From the NCBI GenBank assembly GCA_016196625.1, contig JACPXH010000006.1, forward strand, positions 1 to 32,659: a stretch of 32,659 bases of DNA. Reading direction: 5' to 3'. Source of the DNA: Candidatus Parcubacteria bacterium. Lineage in GTDB: Bacteria > Patescibacteriota > Minisyncoccia > JACPXH01. Below the pieces are notes generated by a model, which saw nothing but the letters and a program-made list of their open reading frames with translations, was not told the DNA's origin and searched no databases. Of this stretch, positions 7,477 to 14,739 are shown piece by piece (the first letter of the stretch is position 1; each line of letters opens with the position of its first letter). The position numbers were made by a program, and so were the translations under genes.

Positions 7477-7519
7477 CAGCTGTTCGTTGTCTTCAAATAT
7501 CGTTCTACTGCGATAGCGT

Positions 7520-8563
7520 ATGGTCGAATCGGAATCGGGTTCCGGCAGCCAGCAACCAACCCCGCCGTCCTCTTCTGCGAGCGGCGGAACAGTTACGCCA
7601 GCCGGTCAGAAAAAGGTTCAACTGTTTAACTCTGACAAGTGGGTTGAGTCTGGCCGTCTGATGCCGTGGGTGGTGCTGGCTGCGGTTATAGCAACGTTCA
7701 CCTGGATCGTCTCGGACGCATGGTCAAGAACGTGGCAGGAGGTGGAGGTGGATCAAGCACCCCTTGTCAGATTATCCCGGCAGGCGAATGCAATTCCCTC
7801 CGGTTGGAAGATCTATCGCGTGGTGGTAGATGGAGAAACCATGCCCCTGCCGTTTACTTTCGCGTATCCGCCGATACTTGGTGAAGTACGATCAAAGTCA
7901 GGTATCGGACTCCCCCTACCCGCTTCCCAGAGCTACGCTGCATCACTAGAGATTTTGGGCGTACCAGATCAGCCGGAGATTCCCTTTATACCAACAGTCT
8001 ACCTTACGAGGGACGCCATCATAGCGCCGTATCTCGGGCCGATTCACGGGGCCCACGAGGCCTTCATTGATGATGACGGGGACTACGGCGGGCAGAAGAA
8101 AGAACAGCGCGTATACGAGAGCGTTCTTGCACACCTTGCAGGCGTAACAGCCCAGAATTTCTGTGAAGAACTCGGGAGTGGTCCCTTGAACCATGGGGGC
8201 CATCTCGTTCTCCCCGACCATCTCAAACGCCGCGTTATTGAGCTTGAACAGACCAATGACTTCCGTGGGCTGTATGGTTTCTCGCAGCGAGTCGTTTCGT
8301 GTGAGGTCGAGGGGAATATCGCTTCCTTTATTGTTGCAATACAAATGCCAGCTCGCTGGACGCCGAATGCCGATATAGTTGAGGTGCGTAGTGTGGGCGC
8401 TGTGAAGTTCATGGATGGTACAAGTGAGTTCTCATCGTTCGCGGTAGTCAGCCTCGTTCGTTTCGGCGAAGAGTACGCCGCACAGTATTCAGAGGGAGAA
8501 GTTCTGCGTATTATAAGATTGATGGTGCGATCCTTTCGATTTACGGATGATGGCGTTAGGTAA
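7520..8563 (+). CDS. Membrane-anchored exported protein sharing its anchor with the preceding gene
   Basis: 347 residues. A Ser/Pro/Gly-rich N-terminus (about 1-30) is followed by one membrane helix (P-W-V-V-L-A-A-V-I-A-T-F, about 49-60) and D-A-W-S-R-T-W-Q-E-V (66-75), then a long extracytoplasmic part. The anchor and W-S-x-T-W-Q-E-V motif have the same spacing as in the protein at 6881-7405, and the DNA coding for W-S-R-T-W-Q-E-V matches at 25 of 26 bases (7721-7746 against 7031-7056), so the two are recent duplicates in this part. The exported region (about 80-347) contains an acidic D-D-D-G-D-Y patch near 187 and one Cys pair (about 219 and 255). I do not recognise a family. Confidence 0.75.
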   Translation: MVESESGSGSQQPTPPSSSASGGTVTPAGQKKVQLFNSDKWVESGRLMPWVVLAAVIATFTWIVSDAWSRTWQEVEVDQAPLVRLSRQANAIPSGWKIYRVVVDGETMPLPFTFAYPPILGEVRSKSGIGLPLPASQSYAASLEILGVPDQPEIPFIPTVYLTRDAIIAPYLGPIHGAHEAFIDDDGDYGGQKKEQRVYESVLAHLAGVTAQNFCEELGSGPLNHGGHLVLPDHLKRRVIELEQTNDFRGLYGFSQRVVSCEVEGNIASFIVAIQMPARWTPNADIVEVRSVGAVKFMDGTSEFSSFAVVSLVRFGEEYAAQYSEGEVLRIIRLMVRSFRFTDDGVR

Positions 8564-8581
8564 ACAGGTGGCTATATTACG

Positions 8582-8686
8582 ATGCCCAAAATATTTGTAA
8601 CCCATAACATCCCCACTACCGATACTGCGCGGGTTGCGAGGTTGTATATTCGAACAGCGCGTGATACCATGATAGTGGAACCATGA
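8582..8686 (+). pseudogene. Remnant of a 2-hydroxyacid dehydrogenase start
   Basis: A 34-codon frame begins M-P-K-I-F-V-T-H-N-I-P, which matches the start of the intact dehydrogenase at 9288 (M-A-R-I-F-V-T-R-R-I-P) at 7 of 11 residues and fits even better the common family start M-P-K-I-F-V-T. After about residue 12 the likeness ends. Its TGA stop overlaps the ATG of the antitoxin gene (ATGA at 8683-8686). It looks like a piece left by duplication or by insertion of the toxin-antitoxin pair; it might still be translated as a leader peptide. Confidence 0.5.
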
Positions 8687-8883
8687 GAACGGCTACCATC
8701 ACGAAAGGAGAATACACGAAGCTCGTCGCCGCAAAGAGGAAACTCGCGGCGCTTTTCAAAGTACCCTCGGGGATAACGAAGAAAGCGGGGTTTTTCGACG
8801 GCGCTTTCGGGGTCCTCAAGGGCAGGTTCGGCGGGGTGTCATCGAAAGCGTACGTGGCCAAGACGAGAAAGGCATGGAGGTGA
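8683..8883 (+). CDS. Antitoxin of a VapBC-type pair
   Basis: 66 residues, basic, starting M-R-T-A-T-I-T-K-G-E-Y-T-K-L, which resembles the start of short antitoxins paired with PIN toxins in reduced bacterial genomes. The body carries the linear F-G-V-L-K-G-R-F-G stretch and ends in K-A-Y-V-A-K-T-R-K-A-W-R, probably the toxin-wrapping tail. The stop overlaps the toxin start by 10 nt, the usual arrangement with the antitoxin first. A DNA-binding fold cannot be shown from sequence alone. It presumably neutralises the toxin and represses its own operon; both are inferred from the arrangement. Confidence 0.75.
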   Translation: MRTATITKGEYTKLVAAKRKLAALFKVPSGITKKAGFFDGAFGVLKGRFGGVSSKAYVAKTRKAWR

Positions 8884-9263
8884 TAGATGGACTCTGTATT
8901 GATTACGATATCCTCATTGATTACCTGCGGGGTGTTGAACGTGCCCGCGGTTTTTTGTTAGCGCAGAGTCAAAGAGTCGTCCTGTGCGTTAGCATCATCA
9001 ATGTAGTAGAGCTCTACGCCGGTCGAGAGACACGAGAGCTGCGTACGCGTCGACACGTCGATGCATTTGTGGAGAATTTTGCCGTTCTCGATCTGACGCT
9101 CCCGATCGCGAAGCTCGTCGGTCAGCTACGTCGTGACTACCAGAAACCATTCGCCGATATGATTGTGGCCGCAAGCGCGCTTTCCCACCGTCTTCCGCTC
9201 GCGACGAAGAACTTGAAGCACTTCCAGGCGATCCAGGGCTTGAGGCTGGTATCGCCGTACTGA
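8874..9263 (+). CDS. PIN-domain ribonuclease toxin (VapC-like)
   Basis: 129 residues with the order of acidic residues expected for a PIN domain: D-Y-D-I-L-I-D-Y-L near residue 10 (in place of the usual D-T-N/S start), N-V-V-E-L-Y-A-G near 44 (conserved Glu), a D-M-I-V-A-A-S-A-L helix near 95 (conserved Asp) and L-A-T-K-N-L-K-H-F near 109 (Asp of the usual T-x-D replaced by Asn). These side chains would hold Mg2+ for RNA cleavage, often of tRNA or rRNA in this family. The last acidic position is weakened, so activity may be altered. The start overlaps the antitoxin gene by 10 nt. Confidence 0.85.
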   Translation: MEVIDGLCIDYDILIDYLRGVERARGFLLAQSQRVVLCVSIINVVELYAGRETRELRTRRHVDAFVENFAVLDLTLPIAKLVGQLRRDYQKPFADMIVAASALSHRLPLATKNLKHFQAIQGLRLVSPY

Positions 9264-9287
9264 CCGAGACAATTTAGGAGAAAACCT

Positions 9288-10259
9288 ATGGCCCGCATTT
9301 TTGTTACCCGCCGTATCCCAGAACGAGGCCTCGCGATGCTCCAAGAAAAGGGCTACGAACTTACGGTTAGCCGGCACGATCGGGTGCTTCAAAAGGAGGA
9401 GATTATTGCGGAACTGAAAAATGGCTATGACGCGATGCTGTGTTTACTCACGGATAAAATTGATGCCGAAGTTATGGATGCCGGATTGCCGCAGATGAAA
9501 ATGATCGCAAACTACGCGGTAGGGTTTGACAACATTGATCTCAAGGCCGCAGCCGAACGCAACCTTGTTATAACCAACACGCCCGGCGTGCTCACTGAAA
9601 CCGTGGCTGAACATACGTTTGCGCTTCTGCTTTCGCTTGCGCACCGCATTCCAGAATCAGATCGTTTTACCAGAGTAGGGAAGTACGTGGGGTGGGGGCC
9701 GATGCTACTACTCGGAACCGATGTCTCGGGCAAGGCGTTGGGTGTTGTGGGTCTTGGTCGCATCGGAAGCCGTGTCGCACACCACGGCGCAAATGGTTTT
9801 GGTATGAAGGTGCTGTACCACGATCCCAAACCCAACCTTGATTTTGAGAAAGAGTATGGTGCTGTGTATAAAGAAAAATTGGAAGACTTATTGGCTGAAG
9901 CAGATTTCGTTTCGATCCACGTGCCGCTTATGGATTCGACCCGGCATCTCATCAATGCCGAACGCCTCAAGCAGATGAAACCAACCGCCTACCTCATCAA
10001 CACTTCGCGCGGGCCGATTGTGGACGAAGCGGCGCTCGTCGAGGCGCTCAAAGCTGGCACCATCAGAGGAGCCGCGCTTGATGTGTATGAAAACGAGCCC
10101 AAGCTCGCAACCGGGCTGGCCGAGCTTGAAAATGTGGTGCTGACTCCCCATACTGCCTCGGCGACCGAGGAGACCCGAAGCAAAATGGCCGAGCTGGCAG
10201 CAACCAACCTCATCGAATTCCTCGAAGGCCGCACGCCACCAAATACGGTCAAGCAATGA
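9288..10259 (+). CDS. D-isomer-specific 2-hydroxyacid dehydrogenase (D-glycerate dehydrogenase/glyoxylate reductase type)
   Basis: 323 residues, full length for the family. It should interconvert a 2-keto acid and its D-2-hydroxy acid with NAD(P)H, most likely glyoxylate/glycolate or hydroxypyruvate/D-glycerate. The split substrate domain surrounds a Rossmann domain with G-L-G-R-I-G near residue 153. Catalytic residues are the Arg in N-T-S-R-G-P near 242, the Glu in Y-E-N-E-P near 270 and the His in T-P-H-T-A-S near 289. An AGGAG ribosome-binding site lies about 7 nt before the ATG. It stands downstream of the toxin-antitoxin pair and has its own terminator. Confidence 0.92.
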   Translation: MARIFVTRRIPERGLAMLQEKGYELTVSRHDRVLQKEEIIAELKNGYDAMLCLLTDKIDAEVMDAGLPQMKMIANYAVGFDNIDLKAAAERNLVITNTPGVLTETVAEHTFALLLSLAHRIPESDRFTRVGKYVGWGPMLLLGTDVSGKALGVVGLGRIGSRVAHHGANGFGMKVLYHDPKPNLDFEKEYGAVYKEKLEDLLAEADFVSIHVPLMDSTRHLINAERLKQMKPTAYLINTSRGPIVDEAALVEALKAGTIRGAALDVYENEPKLATGLAELENVVLTPHTASATEETRSKMAELAATNLIEFLEGRTPPNTVKQ

Positions 10260-10271
10260 ATCACTGATGGA

Positions 10272-10303
10272 CGTCGGTCAGCAGCCTTGACCGGCGGTTT
10301 TGT
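10272..10303 (+). terminator. Rho-independent terminator after the dehydrogenase
   Basis: A 9-bp stem (10272-10280 with 10288-10296, one G-T pair) with a 7-base loop is followed by GTTTTGTT. It lies 12 nt after the stop codon of the dehydrogenase gene. Confidence 0.75.
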
Positions 10304-10321
10304 TCACCGTAGACTATCAGT

Positions 10322-10699
10322 ATGTCCAACCGGCAGCTCCAAATAGATTCCGAACACCTGCAGTTTTTAGGCAAATGCGCGGTCTGCTCGACAGAATACC
10401 GTCTGCAGCAGGTCAAAGTCATTGATAAGAAGGGCGAGGCAGCTCTTATTCACGCTGACTGCAGCCAGTGCAACACCTCTACGCTTTTTGCCGTGATGAC
10501 GGGCGAAGTTGGGTATGTGGTTACTATGGGGATGCTCACGGATTTGACCAAGGAGGACCTCAAACGTTTTGGCAGCGCCCGTCCTATCACGCTCGAGGAT
10601 GTGCTCGACTGGCATGTGCAGTTCGAGCAGTCAAATGCTCTCCAGGGCCTCAAGGCGAAAGCGGCCGGCGGACGGAACAGCGCCTCGTCAGAACGTTAG
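10322..10699 (+). CDS. Four-cysteine zinc-ribbon-like protein, unknown function
   Basis: 125 residues. Two Cys pairs, C-A-V-C (19 and 22) and C-S-Q-C (47 and 50), are placed as in a small zinc ribbon, with basic and polar residues between them. The rest (L-T-K-E-D-L-K-R-F, I-T-L-E-D-V-L-D-W-H) looks helical and contains no catalytic motif. It lies 10 nt before the ribosomal protein bL25 gene on the same strand, so it may belong to that transcript and could be a nucleic-acid or ribosome-associated protein; this is a contextual guess. No family name can be given. Confidence 0.7.
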   Translation: MSNRQLQIDSEHLQFLGKCAVCSTEYRLQQVKVIDKKGEAALIHADCSQCNTSTLFAVMTGEVGYVVTMGMLTDLTKEDLKRFGSARPITLEDVLDWHVQFEQSNALQGLKAKAAGGRNSASSER

Positions 10700-10709
10700 C
10701 GTACTCGCC

Positions 10710-11390
10710 ATGGTTCAGCTTTCTGTCACCGAGCGCCGGATCTTCGGCAAGCAAACTCGCAAGCTGAGGCAAACCGGTCAAGTTCCGGCTGTGGTCTATG
10801 GCCACGGAATTTCGTCTTTGGCGCTGGCGGTGTCCGGGGAAGATCTGCGGCGCGCCTACCGCGAGGCCGGCGAGAGTTCTCTCGTGGCCTTGACCGTTGA
10901 CGGGACTAAAACACGCAACGTGCTCATCCACGACATAAGCCGCGATGCGCTCACCGGGAGTTTCCTGCACGTGGATTTCTATGAGGTGAAGATGGACGAG
11001 AAAATTAAGACCCATGTGCAACTTAACTTTGTGGGCGAGGCGCCTGCGATCAAAGCCTTGGAAGGAACGCTGGTAAAAAATATCCACGAGCTGGAAGTCG
11101 AAGCGCTGCCCAAGGATCTGCCGCATGATCTCACGGTTGATTTGGGCAAACTGAAGACCTTTGAAGATCACATTACGGTGGCCGACATTCCGTTGCCGTC
11201 TGGGGTGACGGTTGAGGCGGATCCGGACGAGATTGTGGCCGTGGTTATGCCGCCGCGGGCCGAAGCTGCGGAGCCAGCTCCGCCCGCCGAAGGGTTGGGA
11301 GAGCAGGTTGAGCAGGTGAAGGTGGAGGGTGAGGAGAAACGCAAGGAGCGAGAGGCCAAGCGCGAGGGAGAAGAGAAGGGGGAGTCTTGA
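10710..11390 (+). CDS. rplY: Ribosomal protein bL25, long CTC form
   Basis: 226 residues from the ATG at 10710. The N-terminal 5S-rRNA-binding domain (about 1-90) shows the typical R-K-L-R-Q-T-G-Q-V-P-A-V-V-Y-G-H-G near residue 18 and V-L-I-H-D-I-S-R-D then F-L-H-V-D-F-Y-E-V near 70-92. A second TL5/CTC beta domain (about 95-185) contains I-H-E-L-E-V-E-A-L-P-K-D-L-P and ends D-P-D-E-I-V-A-V-V. The tail (about 190-226) is low-complexity Ala/Pro/Glu then Lys/Arg/Glu, as in many long bL25 proteins. It binds 5S rRNA in the large ribosomal subunit. Confidence 0.93.
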   Translation: MVQLSVTERRIFGKQTRKLRQTGQVPAVVYGHGISSLALAVSGEDLRRAYREAGESSLVALTVDGTKTRNVLIHDISRDALTGSFLHVDFYEVKMDEKIKTHVQLNFVGEAPAIKALEGTLVKNIHELEVEALPKDLPHDLTVDLGKLKTFEDHITVADIPLPSGVTVEADPDEIVAVVMPPRAEAAEPAPPAEGLGEQVEQVKVEGEEKRKEREAKREGEEKGES

Positions 11391-11656
11391 GGTCGAGATT
11401 CAGAAGCGATGTTTACCCCTCGGGTGCTGTCTCGAAAAGACGCGTCGACCCGCCCAGCGCTTTTGCCGAGGCCGCCGCAGTCGGCACGCAAAACCGCGGT
11501 CGCCATCTTCCGAGTCATTCGAGCTCCATTCTCTTCGCCGCTTTCGCTCGCCGCGCTCGAGGCCATTATATTCCGCGTTCAATGTATCGCGGCTGCGCGA
11601 AATTTTGCTTAGCCGACATGCGGCGGCCTCAAATCCATCCCACGGCAGCTGCGGCC
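11391..11656. other. Spacer before the transglycosylase gene, no gene supported
   Basis: The transglycosylase frame is open back to 11387, but that part translates to an Arg/Pro/Ser-rich string without structure, ahead of a clean signal peptide at 11657. The sequence is rich in CTCG/CGAG words like the other structured spacers of this window (14571-14717, 26020-26300). A short plus-strand frame at 11409-11612 has no supporting evidence. A TATAAT on the minus strand near 11564 lacks a matching -35. Confidence 0.4.
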
Positions 11657-12997
11657 ATGAAAATGTTCCACACTTGGGTCAAGAGCGTCGCCGCGGGGGC
11701 TACGCTCGTTCTGAGTCTATTTTTCCTCGCGTTCTTGTGGGGTGGGGGGGGAACGATTGGAAACGCCGCCTCGCTCTCTGATTTTGAGGCTACGCTCCGC
11801 GAGCAGGTCAGGCAGCTGACGGAAGAGATCAATAAGTACGGCAGCGAAATCAGCAACCTCCAAAAAGAAGCCAAGACCCTCAAGCGCGACATTTCCATTA
11901 TTGACGCGCAGATCAAGAAAGCCGAGCTGGAAATTCAGGCGCGCAAAGTCGCGATTCAGGAGTTGACCGAGCAGATTGGAGATAAGCAGGCGGCGATCGC
12001 GGCAGCGGAAGCGCGCATTGCCAAACGCAAGGCAGATTTGGAGCGTAGCATCCGGGTGCTCAACGCCCGAGCCTCTGATTCGCCCCTGACCGCGCTGCTC
12101 CGCCACAGCCACCTGGCAGGCTACTTTGATGAGTTGGCTTCGCTGGAGCAGTTGTATCAATCGATCGAAGCCGATATCCGCGAGATTAAAGCTCTGAAGA
12201 TCGATCTCGAGACGCAGCGGCGCGATCTGGAAGACGAGCAGAACGAACAGGTGGCGCTGCAACAGGCCCAAGAGCTCCAGAGGCAAGACGCGCTCCGACG
12301 GGAAACGGACAAAAAACGAATTCTTTCGGACACCAAGGGTAAAGAGTCGAGTTTTCAGAAACTGGCCAAAGAAGGCCGGGAGAAGCTGGCCGTGCTCCAG
12401 CAGCAGCTCTACCTTCTGGACACCCAAGGCTCGGTGCTTACGATCGAGCAGGCGCGCTCCATGGCCACGCGGATTGCCAATGCCGTGAGTATCCGGCCGG
12501 TGTTTTTGCTTGGGGTACTCAAGGTTGAATCGGACTTGGGGCGCAATGTTGGTCGGGGTACATGGACCAAAGATATGAGTCCCAAAGAGCGGCCCATTTT
12601 TCAAACGCTCATGGCGCGTCTCGGGCTTGACCCCGATCAGGTGGCTGTTTCCAAGAAACCGTGGTACGGGTGGGGCGGAGCCATGGGGCTCGCGCAGTTT
12701 ATCCCTTCGACCTGGGTAGCGTATGAGCAGGCCATTTCCGCGGTCACCGGCCATGTGCCGCCTTCGCCTTGGAATGCCGAGGATGCGTTTACCGCAGCGG
12801 CCATCAAACTCTCGCGGGATGGGGCCACGGCACAAACGCCTGAAGCCGAGCGGAAAGCCGCGCAGATTTATTTTGCCGGTTCAAATTGGAAAAAACCCGC
12901 CTATGCGTTCTACGGTGAGCGCGTGATGGACTTGGCCAGCCAGTTTGCCGAAGCCTTTGCGCTGGCGGATTCGGGCGGGAACGCGGCGAGGTTGTGA
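11657..12997 (+). CDS. Exported coiled-coil lytic transglycosylase-like protein
   Basis: 446 residues from the ATG at 11657 (M-K-M-F-H-T-W-V-K-S-V). A signal peptide or anchor covers residues 1-38. A long Lys/Glu/Gln-rich coiled coil (about 40-255) recalls peptidoglycan hydrolase regulators such as EnvC and PcsB. The C-terminal part (about 270-435) looks like a lytic transglycosylase (SLT/MltB-like) domain: K-V-E-S-D-L-G-R-N-V-G carries the catalytic Glu, and G-A-M-G-L-A-Q-F-I-P-S-T-W and P-W-N-A-E-D-A-F-T-A-A-A form the substrate groove. It probably cleaves peptidoglycan glycan strands at the cell surface during growth or division. Fusion of both parts in one chain is a compact solution. Confidence 0.87.
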   Translation: MKMFHTWVKSVAAGATLVLSLFFLAFLWGGGGTIGNAASLSDFEATLREQVRQLTEEINKYGSEISNLQKEAKTLKRDISIIDAQIKKAELEIQARKVAIQELTEQIGDKQAAIAAAEARIAKRKADLERSIRVLNARASDSPLTALLRHSHLAGYFDELASLEQLYQSIEADIREIKALKIDLETQRRDLEDEQNEQVALQQAQELQRQDALRRETDKKRILSDTKGKESSFQKLAKEGREKLAVLQQQLYLLDTQGSVLTIEQARSMATRIANAVSIRPVFLLGVLKVESDLGRNVGRGTWTKDMSPKERPIFQTLMARLGLDPDQVAVSKKPWYGWGGAMGLAQFIPSTWVAYEQAISAVTGHVPPSPWNAEDAFTAAAIKLSRDGATAQTPEAERKAAQIYFAGSNWKKPAYAFYGERVMDLASQFAEAFALADSGGNAARL

Positions 12998-12998
12998 T

Positions 12999-13140
12999 GA
13001 GAAGCTATATCAAACCGTTTTGTCATCGCGAGGAGGCCGAAGGCCGACGTGGCGATCTCGTCATGTGGTTCAGTGGGGAGATTGTTTCGTCGCTGTCGCT
13101 CCTCGCAATGACCGAAAATTTATTTTTGAGATAGCTTCTC
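12999..13140. repeat. REP-like palindromic repeat bounded by 10-bp inverted ends
   Basis: The core at 13022-13112 has the left word TCATCGCGAGGAGGCCGAAG and a complementary right arm ending CTCCTCGCAATGAC, so the element folds on itself. Perfect 10-bp inverted repeats GAGAAGCTAT (12999-13008) and ATAGCTTCTC (13131-13140) frame it. A related copy lies at 20588-20663. This core resembles dispersed repeats I have seen in several bacterial phyla. Confidence 0.75.
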
Positions 13141-13210
13141 AACATTTTCTGGCGATCGCATAAAAATGTCGAGTTTGCGATTTCGATTGTTGGAGCTCGT
13201 AACCATCGAA

Positions 13211-13242
13211 AAGTTTGAGCCCGACCACTCGTGGTCGGGCTC
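13211..13242 (-). terminator. Terminator of the minus-strand lipoprotein gene
   Basis: A perfect 12-bp GC-rich stem (13217-13228 with 13231-13242, 2-base loop) lies 24 nt past the stop of the gene at 13267-14148. Read on the minus strand it is followed by AAACTTTTC, a modest T-run. Confidence 0.7.
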
Positions 13243-13266
13243 TGTCGTTGTCGGGGCTGGAGTCGC

Positions 13267-14148
13267 TCAGCCCTTTTTCTCGAGCATGGCGACCTCCTCC
13301 GTGGTCAGCCCCAGCTCCTTTGACGTGAAGTTCCAACTTCTCGTTGCCTCTTGGGCGACGTAGAGGATCGCTTCTGCGCCGCCATCCAAGGCCTTCGTCC
13401 TGCCAGCTTTGATCTCGCTCCGGAGGTAAGCGATTTGCTCGCGCAGGTCTTTGAGAAGCACCTGCCGGAGCATTGCCGGTGAAGATCCGATGGCCTTCGG
13501 TTCGGCCTTAATCGGTTGGAGGACCCGGGTGATTTCCCACATGATGCGCAAACCATCACCTAGCTTGAATACCCCCTCCCCTCTGCCGCATTCCATCTCC
13601 TGGCGCGTTTCGCGCGGAAGACTGAAAAACGCAAGGAGAGATTTGGCCACAGCAAGGCCGGTATCCCGGTGGAGCTTCCGGGCCTGACTCTCCTCGAGGC
13701 CGATCTCGAGCCAGCTGATCCGGTTTTCCTTTTCTTCCGTCTCCGGGTTCATCTGGTCGAGGGCCCAGTCCATCTGGTGGAGCATGTCGAGGTTATCGCA
13801 GGTCTCGCCAGCGGGCTGCGGGCTGCCGCGCCGGAGCTCGGTTACCCAAGTAGGCTGATCGCCAACCGACGCTGCCGCCTTCGGGTCGAACGCAGCGCGG
13901 ATACTCTTGATGCTTTCCGCCCGTCGTTCGGCACGACGCTCGCGCGCCTGTTGCTCCCTTTCGGCCTCGGCTTTCTTCTTTTCATCCTCTCGTTGTTTCT
14001 GTTCCTCGGCCCTGGCCTTCGCCACGGCCTCCTCTGCCTTCTGGTCGGCGGCCTCCTGCTTGGAGTTGCCGTCGCAGGCCGCTAGGTCGAGCGAGAGCCC
14101 CAGCACGATGGCAAAGAACAGCCCGGTCCACATCCGCAGTCCCTTCAT
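13267..14148 (-). CDS. Predicted lipoprotein with a charged coiled-coil segment, unknown function
   Basis: 293 residues. The N-terminus is a lipoprotein signal: K-G-L-R, a hydrophobic stretch, then the lipobox L-A-A-C with Cys at about residue 25. A highly charged Lys/Glu/Arg/Ala-rich helix (about 30-80) probably forms a coiled coil, followed by a helical domain (about 90-293) with no motif I recognise. It should sit on the outer face of the cytoplasmic membrane. A strong AAAGGAGG ribosome-binding site lies 6 nt before the ATG, with a near-consensus promoter further up (14210-14238) and its own terminator, so it is an independent, probably well expressed gene. Confidence 0.8.
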   Translation of the reverse strand: MKGLRMWTGLFFAIVLGLSLDLAACDGNSKQEAADQKAEEAVAKARAEEQKQREDEKKKAEAEREQQARERRAERRAESIKSIRAAFDPKAAASVGDQPTWVTELRRGSPQPAGETCDNLDMLHQMDWALDQMNPETEEKENRISWLEIGLEESQARKLHRDTGLAVAKSLLAFFSLPRETRQEMECGRGEGVFKLGDGLRIMWEITRVLQPIKAEPKAIGSSPAMLRQVLLKDLREQIAYLRSEIKAGRTKALDGGAEAILYVAQEATRSWNFTSKELGLTTEEVAMLEKKG

Positions 14149-14209
14149 GCGATGCCTCCTTTCGCGAAGGGTTGGCGGTTTCGGCTTTCATACGCAAATC
14201 GTGATATAT

Positions 14210-14238
14210 AATATACTCTCTATGAGTTTCTGTGTCAA
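14210..14238 (-). promoter_or_regulatory. Sigma70-type promoter for the lipoprotein gene
   Basis: On the minus strand TTGACA (14238-14233) and TATATT (14215-14210) are separated by 17 bp, one mismatch from full consensus. The predicted start is about 50 nt before the ATG at 14148, and AAAGGAGG lies between. Confidence 0.8.
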
Positions 14239-14255
14239 TAGTGTGAATAACTCCT

Positions 14256-14285
14256 TTGGGTGGTTGCCTGGCGTAGTGGTAGAAT
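14256..14285 (+). promoter_or_regulatory. Possible promoter of the copper and redox island
   Basis: TTGGGT (14256-14261) and TAGAAT (14280-14285) are 18 bp apart, 11 nt before the ATG at 14296. The -35 match is weak. The stretch 14270-14285 also resembles the D-arm of a tRNA-Gly, but no other tRNA part is present. Confidence 0.4.
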
Positions 14286-14295
14286 ACGGGAAGCG

Positions 14296-14562
14296 ATGAA
14301 TCCGGTTTCTCTCGTAGTTCTGACCAGCCCTGGCTGCACACACTGCCATGCCTTTTTGAAGTTTTGGAAAGAGGTGAAATCCGATTTTCCGAGTGTTGCC
14401 TTGCGAGAGGTGAGCATTCTTGAGCCAGAAGGGCAGCAGCTGGCAATGGACCACCAGATTTTCTCGGCCCCGGGGATTTTTTTGGACGGCGAGATGTTTG
14501 CCTCCGGCGGGGTCAACAAAGAGGAATTTTTGACAAAGATGCACGCGTTGACGAAGTCATGA
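14296..14562 (+). CDS. Thioredoxin/glutaredoxin-like protein with a CTHC motif
   Basis: 88 residues from the ATG at 14296, preceded by GGGAAG. The start V-S-L-V-V-L-T-S-P-G-C-T-H-C is a thioredoxin-fold first strand followed by a C-x2-C active site (about residues 14-17). A later S-A-P-G-I-F-L-D-G has the expected cis-Pro region and final strand. It has no signal peptide, so it should work in the cytoplasm as a small thiol-disulfide oxidoreductase or a thiol/metal carrier. It is the first gene of a run that leads to a CcdA-like membrane protein and copper proteins, and may pass electrons to the membrane protein. It is separated from the next gene by a cruciform repeat. Confidence 0.8.
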   Translation: MNPVSLVVLTSPGCTHCHAFLKFWKEVKSDFPSVALREVSILEPEGQQLAMDHQIFSAPGIFLDGEMFASGGVNKEEFLTKMHALTKS

Positions 14563-14570
14563 ACGTGGTA

Positions 14571-14717
14571 GCCGACCGCCGTTGCTCCCGAAGCGACATC
14601 CGCAGCCGAGCGGCACGGTCCGCATGCTCAACACGTTGAGTATGCGGCGCTCGGCGAGGACAGAGTGAGCGAGTCGCTGGACGAGCGAACGATCGCTGAG
14701 GGAGTGCGGCGGTCGGC
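14571..14717. repeat. 147-bp cruciform repeat element, copy A
   Basis: Outer ends GCCGACCGCCG (14571-14581) and CGGCGGTCGGC (14707-14717) pair perfectly; CTCCC/GGGAG pair inside them. In the middle, GCCGAGC and GCTCGGC enclose a long hairpin, CCGCATGCTCAAC with GTTGAGTATGCGG. A 34-nt arm (14656-14689) and a 17-nt arm (14594-14610) are identical, in reverse orientation, to parts of copy B at 25401-25542, while the hairpin stems differ yet still pair. Confidence 0.85.
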
Positions 14718-14739
14718 ACATGTCTTATTATAGTTTCAA

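Noticed and set aside
11387-11656. Longer N-terminus for the transglycosylase
   Set aside because: The added 90 residues are Arg/Pro/Ser-rich without structure and would bury the signal peptide that begins cleanly at 11657.
11717-12835. 372-codon minus-strand frame opposite the transglycosylase
   Set aside because: Same reason: shadow of a clear plus-strand gene, without domain or start signal.
14262-14296. tRNA-Gly-like D-arm words before the thioredoxin gene
   Set aside because: No anticodon arm, T-arm or acceptor match follows; the resemblance covers too few bases.
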